From Gracilariopsis chorda (Eukaryota; Rhodophyta; Florideophyceae; Gracilariales; Gracilariaceae), in the NCBI GenBank assembly GCA_003194525.1, contig NBIV01000171.1, forward strand, positions 62,001-126,000: DNA of 64,000 bases, given 5' to 3'. The notes under the pieces are model-generated. The model saw only the letters and a program-made list of their open reading frames with translations. It was not told where the DNA came from and ran no database searches. Below, piece by piece: positions 21,819 to 35,972 of this stretch; positions within the stretch are counted from its first letter, which is position 1, and each line of letters starts with the position of its first letter. A program made the position numbers and the translations under genes.

Positions 21819-22166
21819 GTTTTTACGAAGTGTCATCTTTTATTTTATTTTCCAAGTGCGCTTCAGAGCCACTCGTGAGTATACTCCGGGCGTCGAGGAC
21901 CCGAACTCCGCCTGTGATTTGCGTACCAGACGCGTCTGGACGAGCGTTGAGAGTTGTTTACACGGTCTCCGCCGACATCCGAGCTGTTGAGTGTCGAGAA
22001 AATCTCCACTCCAGTATCTCTTTGTTAGTGTGCCATCAGCAACAAATCAGCGGCTGTACCGCGATCATTCTCATTAGTCCCAGCTGATCGTCGATTCAAG
22101 GCATCGAGTCGCTCACTCTGCTACATTTGTACTATTTTCTTTGGTATTTGAACTTCTTCTGGAACA

Positions 22167-24097
22167 ATGTCTGACTCCGAAGTTGAGTCCGAAACCACCT
22201 CTGGTGTGAAAATCCCCCGCTTCCATGGTAAACGTGGTGAAGATTATACGTTATGGCGACATCGTCTACGAGCTGCATGTCGCATCAAAGGAGTCTGGAA
22301 TGTCGTAATGTCAGGCTCGGAGGGGTCATACAGTGCTACCACGACGCAAGCGTCGGGCTCAAGCGCTCCGCAGACCACTCCCCGTGTACTTGCCAAACGA
22401 GAAAAGGCATGCGCAATCATAATATGTGTGCTTGGAGATGCCCCTCTGCGTGTGGTTATAGACGTCTATGATGACCCTGGGCGCATGCTCCAAGTTCTTG
22501 ATGCAAGGTATGCGTCTAATAGGACAGTGTCACGTATTGCTGTACAGACCCAGCTATTCCCAATGTCGTCTAATGTTCAGAATATGTCGGACTATGTCGA
22601 CCAGTTTGCGACCCTATTCTCGCAGCTAGACCGATTGGGGAAGGATGCTGCCATTCCCGAATCCCACAAGGCGCCAATGCTGTTAGCCTCTATTGATCCG
22701 TACTGCTCACTGGAGTCAACGGCTGCGGCACTTCGGACAAAGGACATCTCGGAATTGACATGGGACTACGTGGCCACTACCCTCATAGACGAATACAATG
22801 CTCGCCAAATTGATTCAACTGTCTCTGCTCATAGTTGCAAACGCATGAAGAGCAGAAGTAAGGGCAGTAGCCGTTCAAGTAGACACACCACATTGTCAAA
22901 TGTTTACGACATTGATGCAAGTACATCAGATCCCAACTCATACAATGACTACAACGGGCGCTCTTATGCTATTGCAGGCAAAAATAGTTATCATTGCAGC
23001 TTCTTTGACAGAGATGGTCACACGCAGGACCGAAGTCACATGACTCCTGACAATCCAGACAATCACCTGCCTGACGCTATCTTGGAGAAACTCAAAACCG
23101 GTTCCAGTGAGAAACTCAAGCACTCCGGAAGTTCATCAAAAAGGGAATCTAAGATTGAGATCACTGCAATATCTGCTGAAAAGTCTGCAGTGGTGCCACA
23201 TCCCACTTCTTCAGTTGTGCTTCTGCGTTCGTCCCGAACACATTTGTTGACATACAGCAAAGGAAGATTAAGATCGCTGACAACACTACGGTTCACGCTA
23301 CACAAAAAGGGGATGTAATACTCCCTTTTTCAAAGGCTAACCTAAGGTGGACAGATGTACTTCTAGTCCCGGATCTTGGATAAAACTTGGGGTCTGTATG
23401 TCGTATGGCCGATAAAGGCATTCAGTCATTTTTCTGTGCGAATGCGGTTTGCGTTATACACGAAGATGGGTTAGAGATTGGATGTGGGCAACATGACATG
23501 TCCTCTCGTTTGTACACGCTGCCAAATCCAATTGAGCATAACGACTTTGTTTCGCATAGCTATGGTGTTAGTGCAGTGTTTTCTGATATTTGGCAAAATC
23601 TCCCGCAGGTTAGAGAAGCGCACGTGTTTCACCAGAATGTTGGAGGAGCGCATGTGCATATTCAGAATTTGCATGCAAACAGTGCCGAAGAGTACATTGC
23701 TCTCCAAGACCCAACCACGAATGGCCTGCAGGGAATGATATTCTCACCTCCCTACAACCCAGACCATAATGCCATTGCCGAGCGCGTCAATCGCACAATG
23801 GAAGAAGCTGCTCGAGCTTTGCTGATTGAGGAACAGTGGCAAGAATTCCTATAGCCGTATGCATTGAAATATGATATTTGTATATGCGATAGATCTCTCC
23901 ACTCTACCACAGGTCTGAATCTATACCTTTTGGTGGGCGATGGTAAGCCGTCGTTGAAGTATGCTAAAGCGTTTGGATGGGCAGCATATATATTGAAAAT
24001 GAAACCAGACACCGAGTTCGAGTCTCGTGCAGTTGAGGGAGTGTACTTGCAGACTCTGGAGCAAGGTGCTTCCCAGAAACTCGAGGAGGAGTGTTGA
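22167..24097 (+). pseudogene. gag-protease-integrase remnant of the non-autonomous Copia
   Basis: Gag starts MSDSEVESETTSGVKIPRF and runs to a CCHC knuckle whose first Cys pair is damaged (CSFFDRDGH). A deletion then removes the protease active site: GTGGTGCC joins ACATCCC, between near-repeats GTGGTGCC and GTGGCACC. A frameshift follows (23318 stop). The rest keeps the protease end, the LPNPIEHND block fused to a late integrase part (AEEYIAL, NAIAERVNRTMEEAARALL), then jumps from LQTLEQG straight to LEEEC and the stop. No reverse transcriptase is left. Its last codon and stop lie in the first six bases of the 3' LTR. Confidence 0.82.
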
Positions 24098-24719
24098 TGT
24101 CAGCACATGGTCGAGTGCCTGGTAGTCCTGGGACATCCTGGTGCAGCACTTGGAAACAAAGTTTCATATAACGGAAGGATGTTTTTGAGAGCTGCTTTGC
24201 AAAAGCGCATATGCGTGTGTTCTCAAACCCAATGTGAAACGGGCATATGATTGGCTATTGCATACAATCATATGCATGGCATTGGTTATAAGTGTTGTGC
24301 ATCCTATGGGTCATGGGCACGGAACCGGCCACTTGGCATAAGGTGAGTGGGCATGGCACTTAGGAATATGTGTGGCTACATCTGGTTTACAGGTACATGC
24401 AGTTGTTGCATAGGTGCAGTGGTGTAAGTAAGCACGTACCATGCACGCAACACACCTAGGGTATGTACATGGATGCAGTGGCATGTGAATGTCGGCATTT
24501 TCATAGTCATTATGATGCAAGTAAGTGTTTACACAGTGCTGTCACAAGCTGGCACATGGTTGGCATGTCTGGTTCACTTGTTGCGCATTTTTGACTGCTT
24601 AGTTCACTTGGTGTGCGCTGTTGTAATGTGTTGTTATGTTTGACTATGATTGGTAGTATTGGGTATCCTCACTTAGTGGTGTAGGGTTTTCTTGTAGTGG
24701 TAGTGCGAAGTAAATGTGC
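24092..24719 (+). repeat. 3' LTR, truncated
   Basis: It starts TGTTGATGTCAGCACATGG after a GAGGAGGAG purine tract and stops at AAGTAAATGTGCT, just before the TATA box position. About 190 bp of its 3' part are missing. Confidence 0.82.
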
Positions 24720-25497
24720 TGTTGGAAAAGTACCTGTTCTGTTACTGAAAACCAAATGTTCCGGGGAGCATTGGCTGTTTTGGAGGGTGCCACTGCAAAA
24801 GCACATATCCGTCGCTGTGCAAACTCAACGTGAATATGGCTTGTGATTGGCTACTGCAAATACACATATGCACTGTAGTGCATACAAGTTTTAGTGCACA
24901 AGTGGGCTAGATTGGCACACCCACGTTTCCAGCTAGTACAGTGCGCACAGTGTACAGGGCACGTACCTATGATAGTTGGACACATCGCACATGTGGTACA
25001 GCAGTGGTACCTTGGTGAGGAGTATGGATACTTTCATCAGGTTTACAGGTACACCAAGTGGTCAATGACGTGTGAGTTGATGCACTTACACGTACACATG
25101 ATGTGGTGAATTACTGTGTCGTTCATGGATGAATTTGGATGCGTTGGCATGCGTTGGCATGTGAATCTCTATTTTGTGTTGTGAATTTGTGCTTTGTCAT
25201 GGTTGTGTGCAGGCACGTAGCTTATGGTGCCGTGTTGGCGCGTTATTGTGTTGAGTTGATGTAAGGTATCATGAGTTAGTGCTAGCGTGGCTATGTTATG
25301 TTACATGATGATTGGTAGTATTGAGTGTCCCCAGCTACTGGTTTAGGTTTCAGTTGACGTCGAAGTTGCGACTAAGATGAAGTTAGAGTTCTATATAAGT
25401 TGTGATTGTAGAACCTCCAAGTAAATTGGAGCGAGAGCTGGCGAACTTCCTCTGCATGCCCCTACTTTTCCTTTCCCTTCCGCTTTGACTTGTTACA
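24720..25497 (+). repeat. divergent LTR subtype, 778 bp
   Basis: TGTTGGAAAAG...TTGTTACA. The layout is as in its neighbours (GATTGGCTACTGCA, GATTGGTAGTATTG, CTATATAAG near 25393) but the sequence is strongly diverged. It is not followed by a primer site, and flanking 5-mers do not match, so it is a solo or rearranged LTR. Confidence 0.65.
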
Positions 25498-25562
25498 TTT
25501 CCAAGTGCTGCACCATGATGTCCCAGGACTACCTGGCGCTTGACCATGTGCTAACATCAACA
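25498..25562 (-). repeat. inverted fragment of an LTR start
   Basis: 65 bp that are the reverse complement of the first bases of a lineage-2 LTR (TGTTGATGTTAGCACATGG...). It joins a plus-strand gag at its TGGCGACACCG position. This is a rearrangement junction, not an element end. Confidence 0.8.
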
Positions 25563-28500
25563 CTGGCGACACCGTCTGCGTGCCGCTTGTCGAATTAGAG
25601 GTGTCTGGAATGTTGTCATGTCAAGTTCGGAGGAGTCATGTAGTGCTATAATGACACAAGCGTCTGGTTCTAGTGCTACCCAGACCCCCTCCCGTATAGT
25701 TGCAAAGCTCGAAAAGGCATGTGCAATCATCATTTGTGCACTTGGCGATGTCCCATTTCGTGTAGTTATGGATGTGGATGATGACCCGGGTTGCATGCTT
25801 CAGCTACTTGATGCGTGATATGCATCAAACAGGACAGTATCTCATATATCTGTGCAAAGGCAGCTGTTCAGAATGTCGTATAACTGCCAAAACATGTCCG
25901 ATTATGTTGACCAGTATGCCTCTCTGCTCTAGCAGCAGGACCGCATTGGCAAGGATACCGCTATACCAGAATCTCACAAGGCACCCAAGCCTCTGGCATT
26001 TATTGACCCCAGCTGCTCATTGGAGTCAACTGCAGCAGCACTTAATACCAAGGAGATTTTAGAACTCACATGGGACTACATGGCGACAACCTTGATTGAT
26101 GTACAATGCCCCCCAAATGGGTTCAGTCAGTTCTGGTAGAGGTCGCAGTCGCAAGAAGAACAGGAACAAGGGTGGTTCCCGTATAATTGGACACAGCAAA
26201 TGATCAAATGGTAACGAAAATGATGGTAATGCATCAGATTCAACAACAGTTAATGATCCCACTGGTCGTGCATATGCCGCTGAAAGCACGAACGGGTACC
26301 ATTGCACCTTCTGTGAGCGCGATGGACACTCTCCAGAACGCTGTCACATGAATCCAGATAACCCTGACAACCACTTGCCACAAGCCATCTTGGATTAGCT
26401 GAAGCTCAACTCAGTCGAAAAGCCCAAGCGATCCGGAAAGTTATCAGGGAAGGCATCCAAGGTTGAGATTGCTGGAGTTGCAAGTGAGAAGTCATCAGTG
26501 GTACCGCCGGTTATTGATTGCATCGACACATTTGCAGACAGTGGTGCTACCTCTCATTTCTTCTGTTCTGTATCTGATTTTGTTCGGAACACACTAATTG
26601 ACATACCAGATAAGGCAATTGAACTAGCGAACAACACCATTGTTACTGCCACCCAGCAAGGATATGTCATGCTACCCTTCTTTGATGTGAACCTCAGGTT
26701 GTCTGAAGTACTGCTTGTTCCGAATCTTGGATATAACTTAGCGTCTGTGGGTTGTTTAGCTGACAAGGGTATCCAATCACTGTTCTGTGATAAGGAGATA
26801 CGCCTATAACATGAAGATGGGTTTGAGGTTGGACATGGGTGTCGTTATCATCGCTCCAGTTTATACACCTTGCCCAACCCAATCGCCGATACGAACATAT
26901 CCAAGATGCGTTCTGCAACGGACGACCGCAAAAGTTCATTGTGGCATCGCCGACTGACACATATGAATGAGCATTACCTACAACAGGTTCACAAACATGT
27001 CGACGGAGTCCCAAAGATCAAGTGCATAGGGGAGGTATGTCGGTCATGTCGCCTTGGCAAGGCACATAAGCTGCCATTTCTGGGCAAGTTTAAACGAGCC
27101 AAGCACGTTGGGAACATTGTACACTCAGACATTATGGGTCCGTTAGTGCCATCATTGCCAGACCAATTCCGCTATGCGTCTGGATTTGTGGATCATCAAT
27201 CGCGATACGCAGTACTTGGGTTCATGATGCAAAGGTTTGAGATCAATTTAGTGTTCCTGGGTGTGAGGCAGAAGCTCAAACAACTTGCAGGAGAGCATGT
27301 GTTTATTCGAGAACTGCACCCTCACAACGCAGAAGAGTACATTGCCTTGCAAAAGAATCCCAAGGATGGTCTCCGGGAGGTACCTTTTTTTGCACCGTAT
27401 ACCCCAGAACATAATGCTATTGCAGAGCACATCAATCGCACTATGGTTGAAGCTGCCCGAGCTTTGCTCATTCAAGCCAATCTTCCAGAATGTTTGTGGT
27501 CGTACACACTAAAGCATGTGATTTATGTTCGCAATAGAGTGCCGCACTCCACGACTGGCGTGACTCCGTATGTCCTACTGACTGAAACTAGGCCTTCTTT
27601 GACGTATGTCCGAGTATTCGGATGTGTTGCATACGTAATAAAAATGAATCCGGGCACCAAGCTCGGGTCTCGTGGATTTGAGGAAGTGTACTTGCAGACT
27701 CTTGAGAATGGTGTTTACGAGGTCCTAGTTACTGATGAAGTCCATATTCCTCGAGTAGTAAGGTCACGTCATGTCACCTTTGATGAGTTTAGGTTCCCTG
27801 GTGCACCATATCTTAGCAACTACATGGATGACGAGAGTACATCAGATTATACTTATAGTTCTGAGGATGATATGGATGCCATAAGCTCGGATGAGTTCTC
27901 CGTTGAGGATGTTGATGACGTCATGTCCACCTCAGAACATGGTACCATAGACCACCCTGAGGCAGCTACAGACATGATGGTTGACCCTGCAACATCAAAC
28001 ATTGATGATGCCGAGCACAGTTCTAGTGAAGAAGAGGTGTCAAATGGCGACGAAGATGACATTGAACAAGTAAAATATGACTCTGAGTCACAGTCACGCT
28101 ATCCTCGTCGCACCAGGCGTGCACCACAACGCTCATGGCATATGACCAGCACGGCCAGATCTGAGGTTGATGCTACCACGAGTGATGATCCCTCACTCAA
28201 AGAAGCACTGTCTACAACCCCAACTGAAAGAGTGAAATGGCTGCATGCTATTGATGACGAGTTGACATCTTTAGAGGAGAATGCTACATGGGTTGTGGAT
28301 GACTCACAAAAGTCCCAGCTCCTACCCACGCATGTCATACTGAAGGTGAAACGTGATGCAGACGACTCTATTGACCGATTTAGAGCTCGAATAGTGGCTG
28401 GAGGCAACCACCATACATATGGTGAGGACTACTTAGAGACGTATGCACCAGTTGTTTCGTTCAATTTGGTTCGCATTTTCTTGTACCTGATGTTGTGCCT

Positions 28501-29763
28501 GCAGCTGTTTGTTGCCCAGGTTGACATAAAGACTGCATTTCTTAATAGTGACCTCAAGGAAGACGTGTGGGTGATGTCAGCGCGTGGCATTCCGGGTCTT
28601 AAATCACAATGCTACAAACTGCTGAAGGCTATATAAGGGCTTAAGCAGGCTCATCTGGCATGGCATATGAAGTTCAGCACAGACATTAAAGGCATATGTT
28701 TTGAAGAATTACCCAGTGCACCATGTGTTTTCAGGCGCAAATTACCTGCTGATACTTATGCATACATCCTGGTATACGTGGATGACCTTCTCATATTTAC
28801 GCGTAGTGCCGAACAACGTAATCAGATATTGGAGTAGCTCAAGTCGTTGTATGACCTACGCGTTGAGACTCGTGTCGGAATGTATCTTGGTTTTGAGTTA
28901 ACCTGGAACATGAACTCCAACGGCCAACTGCTAGGTGTGAAACTTGCACAGCCGTTGTATGTCAGTGGCATGTTACGGCGGATTGGACTTGAGTATAGCA
29001 AGCCTTCACGGAGCCCAATGGTGGAATCCCTTTTTTCTTCACTTGATGTGGAGGAGGATAAGAAACCGTATGAAGTCCAGTTGTATCAGCAGATGATCGG
29101 GTCTCTGCTGTACCTGGCATTATGCACCCGTTTGGACATATTGGAACCGGTACTTATCTTAGCACGCTTCCAGAAAGCACCAACTCGATATTGTCATCGG
29201 GCGGTGAAGCGCGTTCTGAGGTATTTACGTGGCACTACTCACCATGGACTTTTGTATCACTCTAGGAACGTCCTACTGAATTGTTAGGTAGACTCTGATT
29301 ACGCAGGTGATACCACTGATCGGAAGTCTTTGTCTGGCTTTATGATCAAACTTGGGTCATGTGTTTGTTTCTACGGTGCCCGTAAGCAGTCGTCCGTGGC
29401 ATTGTCTACAGGCGAGTCTGAGTACTACGCATTAATGATGGCATTCAAGAGCTAATGTGGATATCTCGATTACTTGGAGAATGTGGATTATTGCTTAATG
29501 ATAGTACTCCACTACGCTCAGACAACTAATGTGCGATTGAGTTGGAAATTGCTGAGCGTTGCCCCTCTGGAAGTGCCAAACACATTGACGTGAAGATATA
29601 CATTATCCGGGAGTTGGTAAAAAGCAAGGTGATAAGTGTGGAATATGTACCAAGTAAGGACAACGATGCTGACATACTCACTAAGCCACTTAGTCCTGCT
29701 ACAACGTACTTAATCTTGGATCAAGTTGGTCTGAACCAGGAAGTCAAGGAGGAGTGTTTATGT
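25563..29763 (+). pseudogene. lineage-2 Copia gag-pol, long but decayed
   Basis: Gag begins abruptly inside its N-terminus and has several stops and frameshifts. The CCHC knuckle (CTFCERDGHSPERC) and protease (FADSGATSHFF) are readable. The stretch 26870-28636 is open for 588 codons: GAG-pre-integrase (LWHRRLTH, CRSCRLGKAH), integrase with HSDIMGP, HPHNAEEY (the second Asp is His) and NAIAEHINRTM, and the RT start with VDIKTAFLNSDL. After a TAA in LLKAI-stop-GLKQAH it continues with YVDDLLIFT and RNase H (STGESEYYA). The last piece ends EVKEECLC with its stop inside the LTR. A full domain set survives but cannot be translated. Confidence 0.82.
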
Positions 29764-30534
29764 TAGCACATGGTGGAGTGCCTGGTAGTCCTGGGACATC
29801 ATGGTGCAGCACTTGGAAACAAAGTTTCAAATAACGGAGGGCTGTTTTTGAGAGCTGCTTTGCAAAAGTGCATATGCGTGTGTTCTCGAACCCAACGTGA
29901 AACGGGCATATGATTGGCTACTGCATATACTCATATGCAATGCATTGGTTACAATTGTTGTGCATCATATGGGTCATAGGCACGGAACCGACCACTTGGC
30001 ATAAGGTGAATGGGCATGATACTTAAGAATATGTGTGGCTACATCTGGTTTACAGGTACATGGAGGTGTTGCATAGGTGCAGTTGTGCAAGTAAGCACGT
30101 GCCATGCACGCAACACACCTAGGATATGTACATGGATGTTGTGGCATGTGAGTTTATGCTTTTTCATAGTCATGATGATGCAAGTAAGTGTTTACACAGT
30201 ACTGTCACATACTGGCACAATGTTGGCATGTCCGGTTCACTTGTTGCGCATGTTTGGCTGCTTGGTTCACTTGGTGTACGTGGTTGTTTTGTGTTGTAAT
30301 GTCGTTATGCATGGTCTTACTAAGCTGTAATCAGTGTGTTCAGCCCTTATTGTGTTATCTTTGATTATGATTGGTAGTATTGGGTGTCCCCACTTAGTGA
30401 TTTAGGGTTTTCTTGTAGTGTTAGTGCGAGCTAGAGGTGCTATATAAGACTCTCAAGTTGCAGTACGAAATAAACTCGCCCCCAAGCCTGACAACCTTCA
30501 CTATTTATTTTCTTTCTTTTTCTCCCTTTCTTTT
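29755..30534 (+). repeat. LTR, first part (split by a nested insertion)
   Basis: TGTTTATGTTAGCACATGG... up to CCCTTTCTTTT. TATATAAG lies at 30441-30448. The remaining 32 bp resume at 37086 after the nested element. The joined LTR is 812 bp. It is the 3' LTR of the copy on its left and the 5' LTR of the copy at 37.1 kb. Confidence 0.85.
30530..30534. repeat. target-site duplication, left copy
   Basis: CTTTT, repeated at 37081-37085 on the other side of the nested minus-strand element. Confidence 0.85.
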
Positions 30535-31335
30535 CGAAGTTAATACCTGATTTTGATGATAATGATAACTGAAATTGGGCTTCGACAGAAGTCAAAGAAG
30601 AAGAATGAAACAATAAGAAGAGTGAAAGCTGTCAGCCTTGGGGTGGTTTACTTGGAGATGCAACATCTGCAACTTATATAGCATCACTAAAGTTCACTAC
30701 AGCTACAAGAAAAACCTTAACCACTAAGTGCGGACAGCCAGTACTACCAATCATATTCAAACACAACACAATAAGGGCTGCACAAACTGGTGACAGTTAA
30801 CTACAACCATGCATAACATTATTACAGCACATGCCAACGAAGCACGGTAAGTGAAACAACCATGACAACAATATGCCAGCATGTCACAGCCCTGTATAAT
30901 GACTCACTTGCGTCATCATGACCATGAAGATGCACAAAGTTGCATGACACTGTATCCATATCGATAACCTAAGTCCATTGTGTGCGGTGCACATGCTGGC
31001 ACACACAATCACACGTCTGCCGCAACGTGATGTCCCTGTAAACCATTTTAGCCACACAGAATCTCATGTGCATTGTCCATTCACATTACGCCAAGTGGCC
31101 CATGCTGTGCCTACAACCCATACAATGTATACCACTTGTAAACCAAGTAATGCATATGGGCAAACGCAGTAGCCAATCGTAAGCCCGTTTCAAGTAGGGT
31201 TCGAGCACACGCGCATATGCGCTTTTGCAAAGGAGGTGCTCAAAAGTGCCCATCGTTATATGCAACTTGGTTTCCAAGTAGTCTACCATGATGTCCTAGG
31301 GCTATCAGGCACTCGACCATGTGCCAAAATCAACA
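30535..31335 (-). repeat. 3' LTR of the nested Copia, 801 bp
   Basis: In sense it starts TGTTGATTTTGGCACATGG after AAGGAGGAG. It belongs to the LTR subtype that is also found at 36280, 38830 and 44567. Confidence 0.88.
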
Positions 31336-34300
31336 CTCCTCCTTGAGTTCCTGATGAAGTCCAACTCTTTCCAATATCACTCGTGCAGCGGCAGGGCTAA
31401 GTGACTTGGTGAGGATGTCGGCGTCACTGTCTTCACTCGGAACATAATTCACAGTTATTAATGTGTCCTTGAGTAGTTGCCTAATGAAGTGTACCTTGAC
31501 GTCTATATGCTTTGCACGCCCAGAAGGGCAACGTTCACCAACAGCACACTCAATAGCACATTGGTTGTCTGAGAGGATTGGAACATTCCTACCAACTGCT
31601 ATTCCACACTCTCTGAGCACACGCGATATCCAGAGTATCTTCTGAGCAGCCGTTACCAATGCATAATATTCGGCCTCATCAGTGGACAGTGTAACTGAGG
31701 ACTGCTTACGGGCACCATAGAAACATGAGCTGGAGCCAAGTTTAATCAAATACCCAGAAAAAGACTTGCGATCTGTGGTATCGCCACCAAAATCAGAGTC
31801 TACAAAAGCATTTCACTGTAGACTTCCTTGGCGGTACAGTAAACCATGATCACCAGTGCCACGTAGATTTAGTAGTACAAGTTTGGCTGCTCGATGACAG
31901 TATGCACTAGGAGCATTTTGGAAGCCCGCCAGTATAAGAACAGGAGCCAGTATGTCCAAACGCGTACACAATGCCAAGTACAGCAGAGACCCGATCATCT
32001 GCTGATAGAATTGAAGATCACATGGTGATTTATGCTCCTCCACATCAAGTGAAGAAAAGAAAAATTCCACCATTGGGCTCGGTGCTGGTTTCGAATTCTG
32101 CAGTCCAAACCTGTGCAGTATCCCTTCGATATACATGGGTTATGCAATTTTTACACTCAACAGCTAGCCATTGGAGTCCGTCTTCCAGGTAAACTCAACA
32201 CCTATGTAGAAAGAGTCTGACACGATCCTCAACACGCAGATCACATAGTGCCTTGAGCTCCTCCAAGATTCGGGACCGTTCTTCAGCACTTGACGTGAGG
32301 ATGAGAAGGTCGTCCACGTATACCAAGATGTACGCATAGGTATTCGGTGTCAATTTGCGGAGGAACACGCATGGTGCACTAGGCCGTTCTTCAAATCCTA
32401 AGCCTTTAATATCAGTACTGAACTTGGTGTGCCATGCAAGGTGAGCCTGTTTCAGTCCATATATGTATGGCCTTTAGCAGTTTAAAACAACGCGACTTCA
32501 GGCCAGGTATACCACGCGGAGACATTACCCAAAGGTCTTCCTTTAGGTCACCATTGAGGAACGCTGTCTTGATGTCAACCTGTGCGACATACATTTGCAT
32601 GCACAGCATAAGGTACAAGAACATGCGAACCAAGTAGAAAGATACAACCGGTGCATACGTCTCCATTTAATCCTGACCATATGTCTGGTGGTTCCTTTCT
32701 GCTACGATTCGAGCTCGGAATCGATCCACTGAGGTGCCTGCATCACGTTTCACTTTAAGAATGACATGTGTAGGTAAAGGCTGTGACTGCGGTGAGTCAT
32801 CTGGAACCCAAGTACGTTTGTCCTTTAGTGATGTGAGCTCTTCATCAATGGCGCTCTCCCATTGTGCTCTTTCCGATGGAGTTGAAGATAATGCCTCCTG
32901 AAGTGTTGGGTCGTCACTTGTGGTCACTTCGACTTGAGAGGTAGCGGCAACAGCCATATTCCACCAGCGCTGTGGTGCACGCCGACTGCGACGAGGGTAT
33001 TTAGATTCTGGATCGGGATGAACATTGGACTCATCAATATCACTAGAATCCACGTTCGCGTCCTCCGCAGAATTGGTATCGCTCGCGGCATTGTCAATGC
33101 TTGGAGTTTAAACCTCAATCACAGTTTCTGTGGGTTGGTCTGGTGCATCCTGTGAATTGGTTTCTGCGTCTGACCGAAGTTTTCCGAGTTCATCGAGTGA
33201 AAACTCATCCTAACTGTCACTAGAGCTCTCATACCCAGCGCTACTATAGTGAACGTCTGATGCACTTTTGTCATCGATATAGTTTACGAGGTATCGGGCA
33301 CCAGGGAATGTAGATTCATCAAAAGTGACATGCCGGGACCTCACAATTCGAGGTATCTCATAATCACCAGTGACCGAAACCTCGTAAACACCATGCTCCA
33401 GAGTCTGGAAGTACACTCCCTCAAGTGCACGAGACTCGAACGTGGTGTCCGGGTTCATTTTCAATACATATGCTGCGCATCCAAACACTCTAGCATGCTT
33501 CAATGATGGCTTATTACCAGTCACCAACAGGTATGGAGTTGAGCGGGTGGTAGAGTGTGGAACTCTGTTGCGAATATAAATAGTATATTTTAGTGCATAG
33601 GGCCAAAGGAATTCTGGCATGTTGGCCTGAATCAGCAAAGCTCGAGCAGCTTTTTCCATGGTGCTATTGATGCGCTCGGCAATTGCGTTATGTTCCAGTG
33701 TATAAGGAGGTGAGAACGACGTTCTATGCACACAATTGGCAATTTTTTTTTTTGTAACGCAATGTACTCCTCTGCATTGTCCGAGTGCAATTTTTGAACA
33801 AGCACATGCGTTCCTCCAAGCTGCTGGAGCTTCTGCCTTATACCCAAAAATGCTTCCCCAATTTCAGATCTATGCAAAATGAAGCCGAGGAAGGCATATC
33901 GAGAGCGGTCATCGATAGACGCAGACGCATACTGGAAACGATCTGGAAAGGATGGCAGCAGAGGACCAATGATGTCCGAGTGCACAATGTCTCCAATCTC
34001 CTTTGATTGTTTGAACTTTCCCAAAAACGGAAGTTTATGCGCTTTGCCAAGTCGGCATGGTCGACATACCTCCTCCACATTTGTCAGCTTTGGCACTCCA
34101 TCAACTTGTTCGTGTACCTTTTGAAGGTCTCGTGGGTTCATATGTGCAAGTCGGCGGTGCCACAGCTTTGTGACGTCTTGGTCTTTTGCGGATAGTAGCC
34201 TTGTGTGATCGGTGCGCTCGATGGGACATGGCAGCGTTTACAACCTAGAGCGTGTGTGTCGTTGAACATATCCAATTTCAAACCCCTCTTCGTGGGTAAG

Positions 34301-35623
34301 CCAAACCTGACTTGCGCCGAACAGTGACTGTATTCCTTTATCGGCCATACGACCAACAGAAACTAAGTTGTACCCAAGATCTGGGACATGTAGTACATCC
34401 GTCAATCGGAGGCTAGCCTCGACGAAGGGCAGTAAAACATCCCCTTGTTGTGTGGCCGTGACCGTGGTATTGTCAGCAAGTTCAATACGCCTCGGAGATA
34501 TGTCAACCAATGTGTTGGGCAGAAACGCAGAAGCGGAACAAAAGAAATGGGACGTGGCACACTGTCCGCATACGTATCCATGCTCTTACACACTGATGGG
34601 AGCACTGTAGACTTCTCGACACCCATTGCCGCGATCTCAATCTTGGATCCGCTTCGTGGTGACTTGCCAGATTGTTTAGACTTGTCACCTGAACCAGCTT
34701 TGAGTTGGTCCAAGATGACTTTGGGTAAACGGTTGTCCGGATTGTCAGCATTCATGTCGCTTCGGTTCTGCGTGTGGCCATAGTGTTCGCACAAAGTGCA
34801 ATGGTAACCGGTTTTGATGGCAACAGCATAAGCACGCCCATTGGACTCAATGTTTGAGTTGGAATCTGATATATTACCATCATTTTCGTCCCCATTTGAC
34901 AATTTGTTACTTCCACTAGAACGGCCGTTACCTTTACCTCGGTTCTCTTTACGGTTACGACCACGAGTGGCACTGACAGAACAAAGTTGACGAGCATTGT
35001 ACTCATCAATCAGGGTAGATGCCACATAGTCCCACGTCAATTCCGAGATCTCCTTAGTCCTAAGTGCCGCAGAAGTTGACTCTATTGAGCAGTTGGGGTC
35101 GATAGAGGCTAGTAGCATTGGAGCCTTATGTGAATCTGGAATGGCAGCATCCTTCCCCATTCGTTTTGTGAGAATAAAGATGCAAACTGGTCCACAAATT
35201 CTGACATATTTTGCCCATGATACGACATTCAGAACAGTTGGGTCTGTACAGAGATACGAGAAACTGTTCGGTTGGAGGCATAACGTGCATCTAGCATTCT
35301 CAACATACGCCCAGGATCATCATCCACATCCATGACAACGCGTAGTGGGGCATCTCCAAGTGCACATATGATGATTGCACATGCCTTTTCGAGTTTTTCC
35401 ATGAGTCGGGAACTGCCTTGAGCAGCACTAGAGGTTGAATCGTGAGTCATTGTGGCACTAGATGCCTCATCCAGGGTAGATGCCACTACATTCCACACAC
35501 CTTTAATGCGACATGCGGCACGAGGTCAATGTTGCCAAAGCGTATAATCCTCACAACGCTTACCATGAAAGCGTGCGATTCTCACACCAGAGTTGGTTTC
35601 AGACACCACTTCAGAGTGAGACG
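31330..35623 (-). pseudogene. gag-pol of the nested Copia
   Basis: The start codon is ACG where the sister copy at 40285 has ATG. Gag follows with one early frame break. The CCHC reads CTLCEHYGHTQNRS (last Cys lost). The protease site is frameshifted at its Asp-Ser-Gly by one missing base. GAG-pre-integrase (GTADLHI region, CRPCRLGKAH), integrase (HSDIIGP, HSDNAEEY, NAIAERINSTM), the acidic linker, RT (VDIKTAFLNGDL and a damaged YVDD region) and RNase H (STDEAEYYAL, VNYVPSEDSDADILTK) are in frame pieces separated by stops and frameshifts. The final Cys and TGA lie inside the LTR. Confidence 0.82.
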
Positions 35624-35972
35624 TACTTCCAGAAGGAGCTGAAACACAAATGAATATATACTTCTAAGCAGAGTGAGGGACTCAATGCTTTTCAAAATCC
35701 GATTACCAAGAGAGGGAAAGTGTTGATTCGGAGGGTCAGCCAAGAACTTGCAGCTGAGATCACACTAAGATGTGAATACTGGAGTGGAGTCACGCCAGCA
35801 CTCGACAGCAAGGGCGCCAGCGGAGACCGTGTAACCAAGTCTCAATGCTCGTCCAGAGGCGTCTGTTACGCGAATCAAAGACGGAGTTCGGGTCCTCGAC
35901 GCCCGGAGTATACTCACAAGTGGCTATGAAGCGCACTCGGAAAAGAAAGAAAAGATAAAACTTCTTAAAAGC

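Larger units (their letters stand above)
20690..24719 (+). mobile_element. non-autonomous lineage-2 Copia derivative
   Basis: 5' LTR 20690-21514, primer site 21515-21531, leader with the conserved element, gag-protease-partial integrase, and a 3' LTR from 24092 that is cut at 24719. The coding part lacks the start of integrase and all of reverse transcriptase and RNase H. The same two deletion junctions recur in the copies at 45.4-46.7 kb and 55.3-57.3 kb, so they were inherited by transposition rather than arising here. Confidence 0.85.

Noticed and set aside
24720-25497. Divergent LTR as the 5' LTR of the copy that follows it
   Set aside because: No primer site or leader follows; an inverted LTR piece and mid-gag sequence do.
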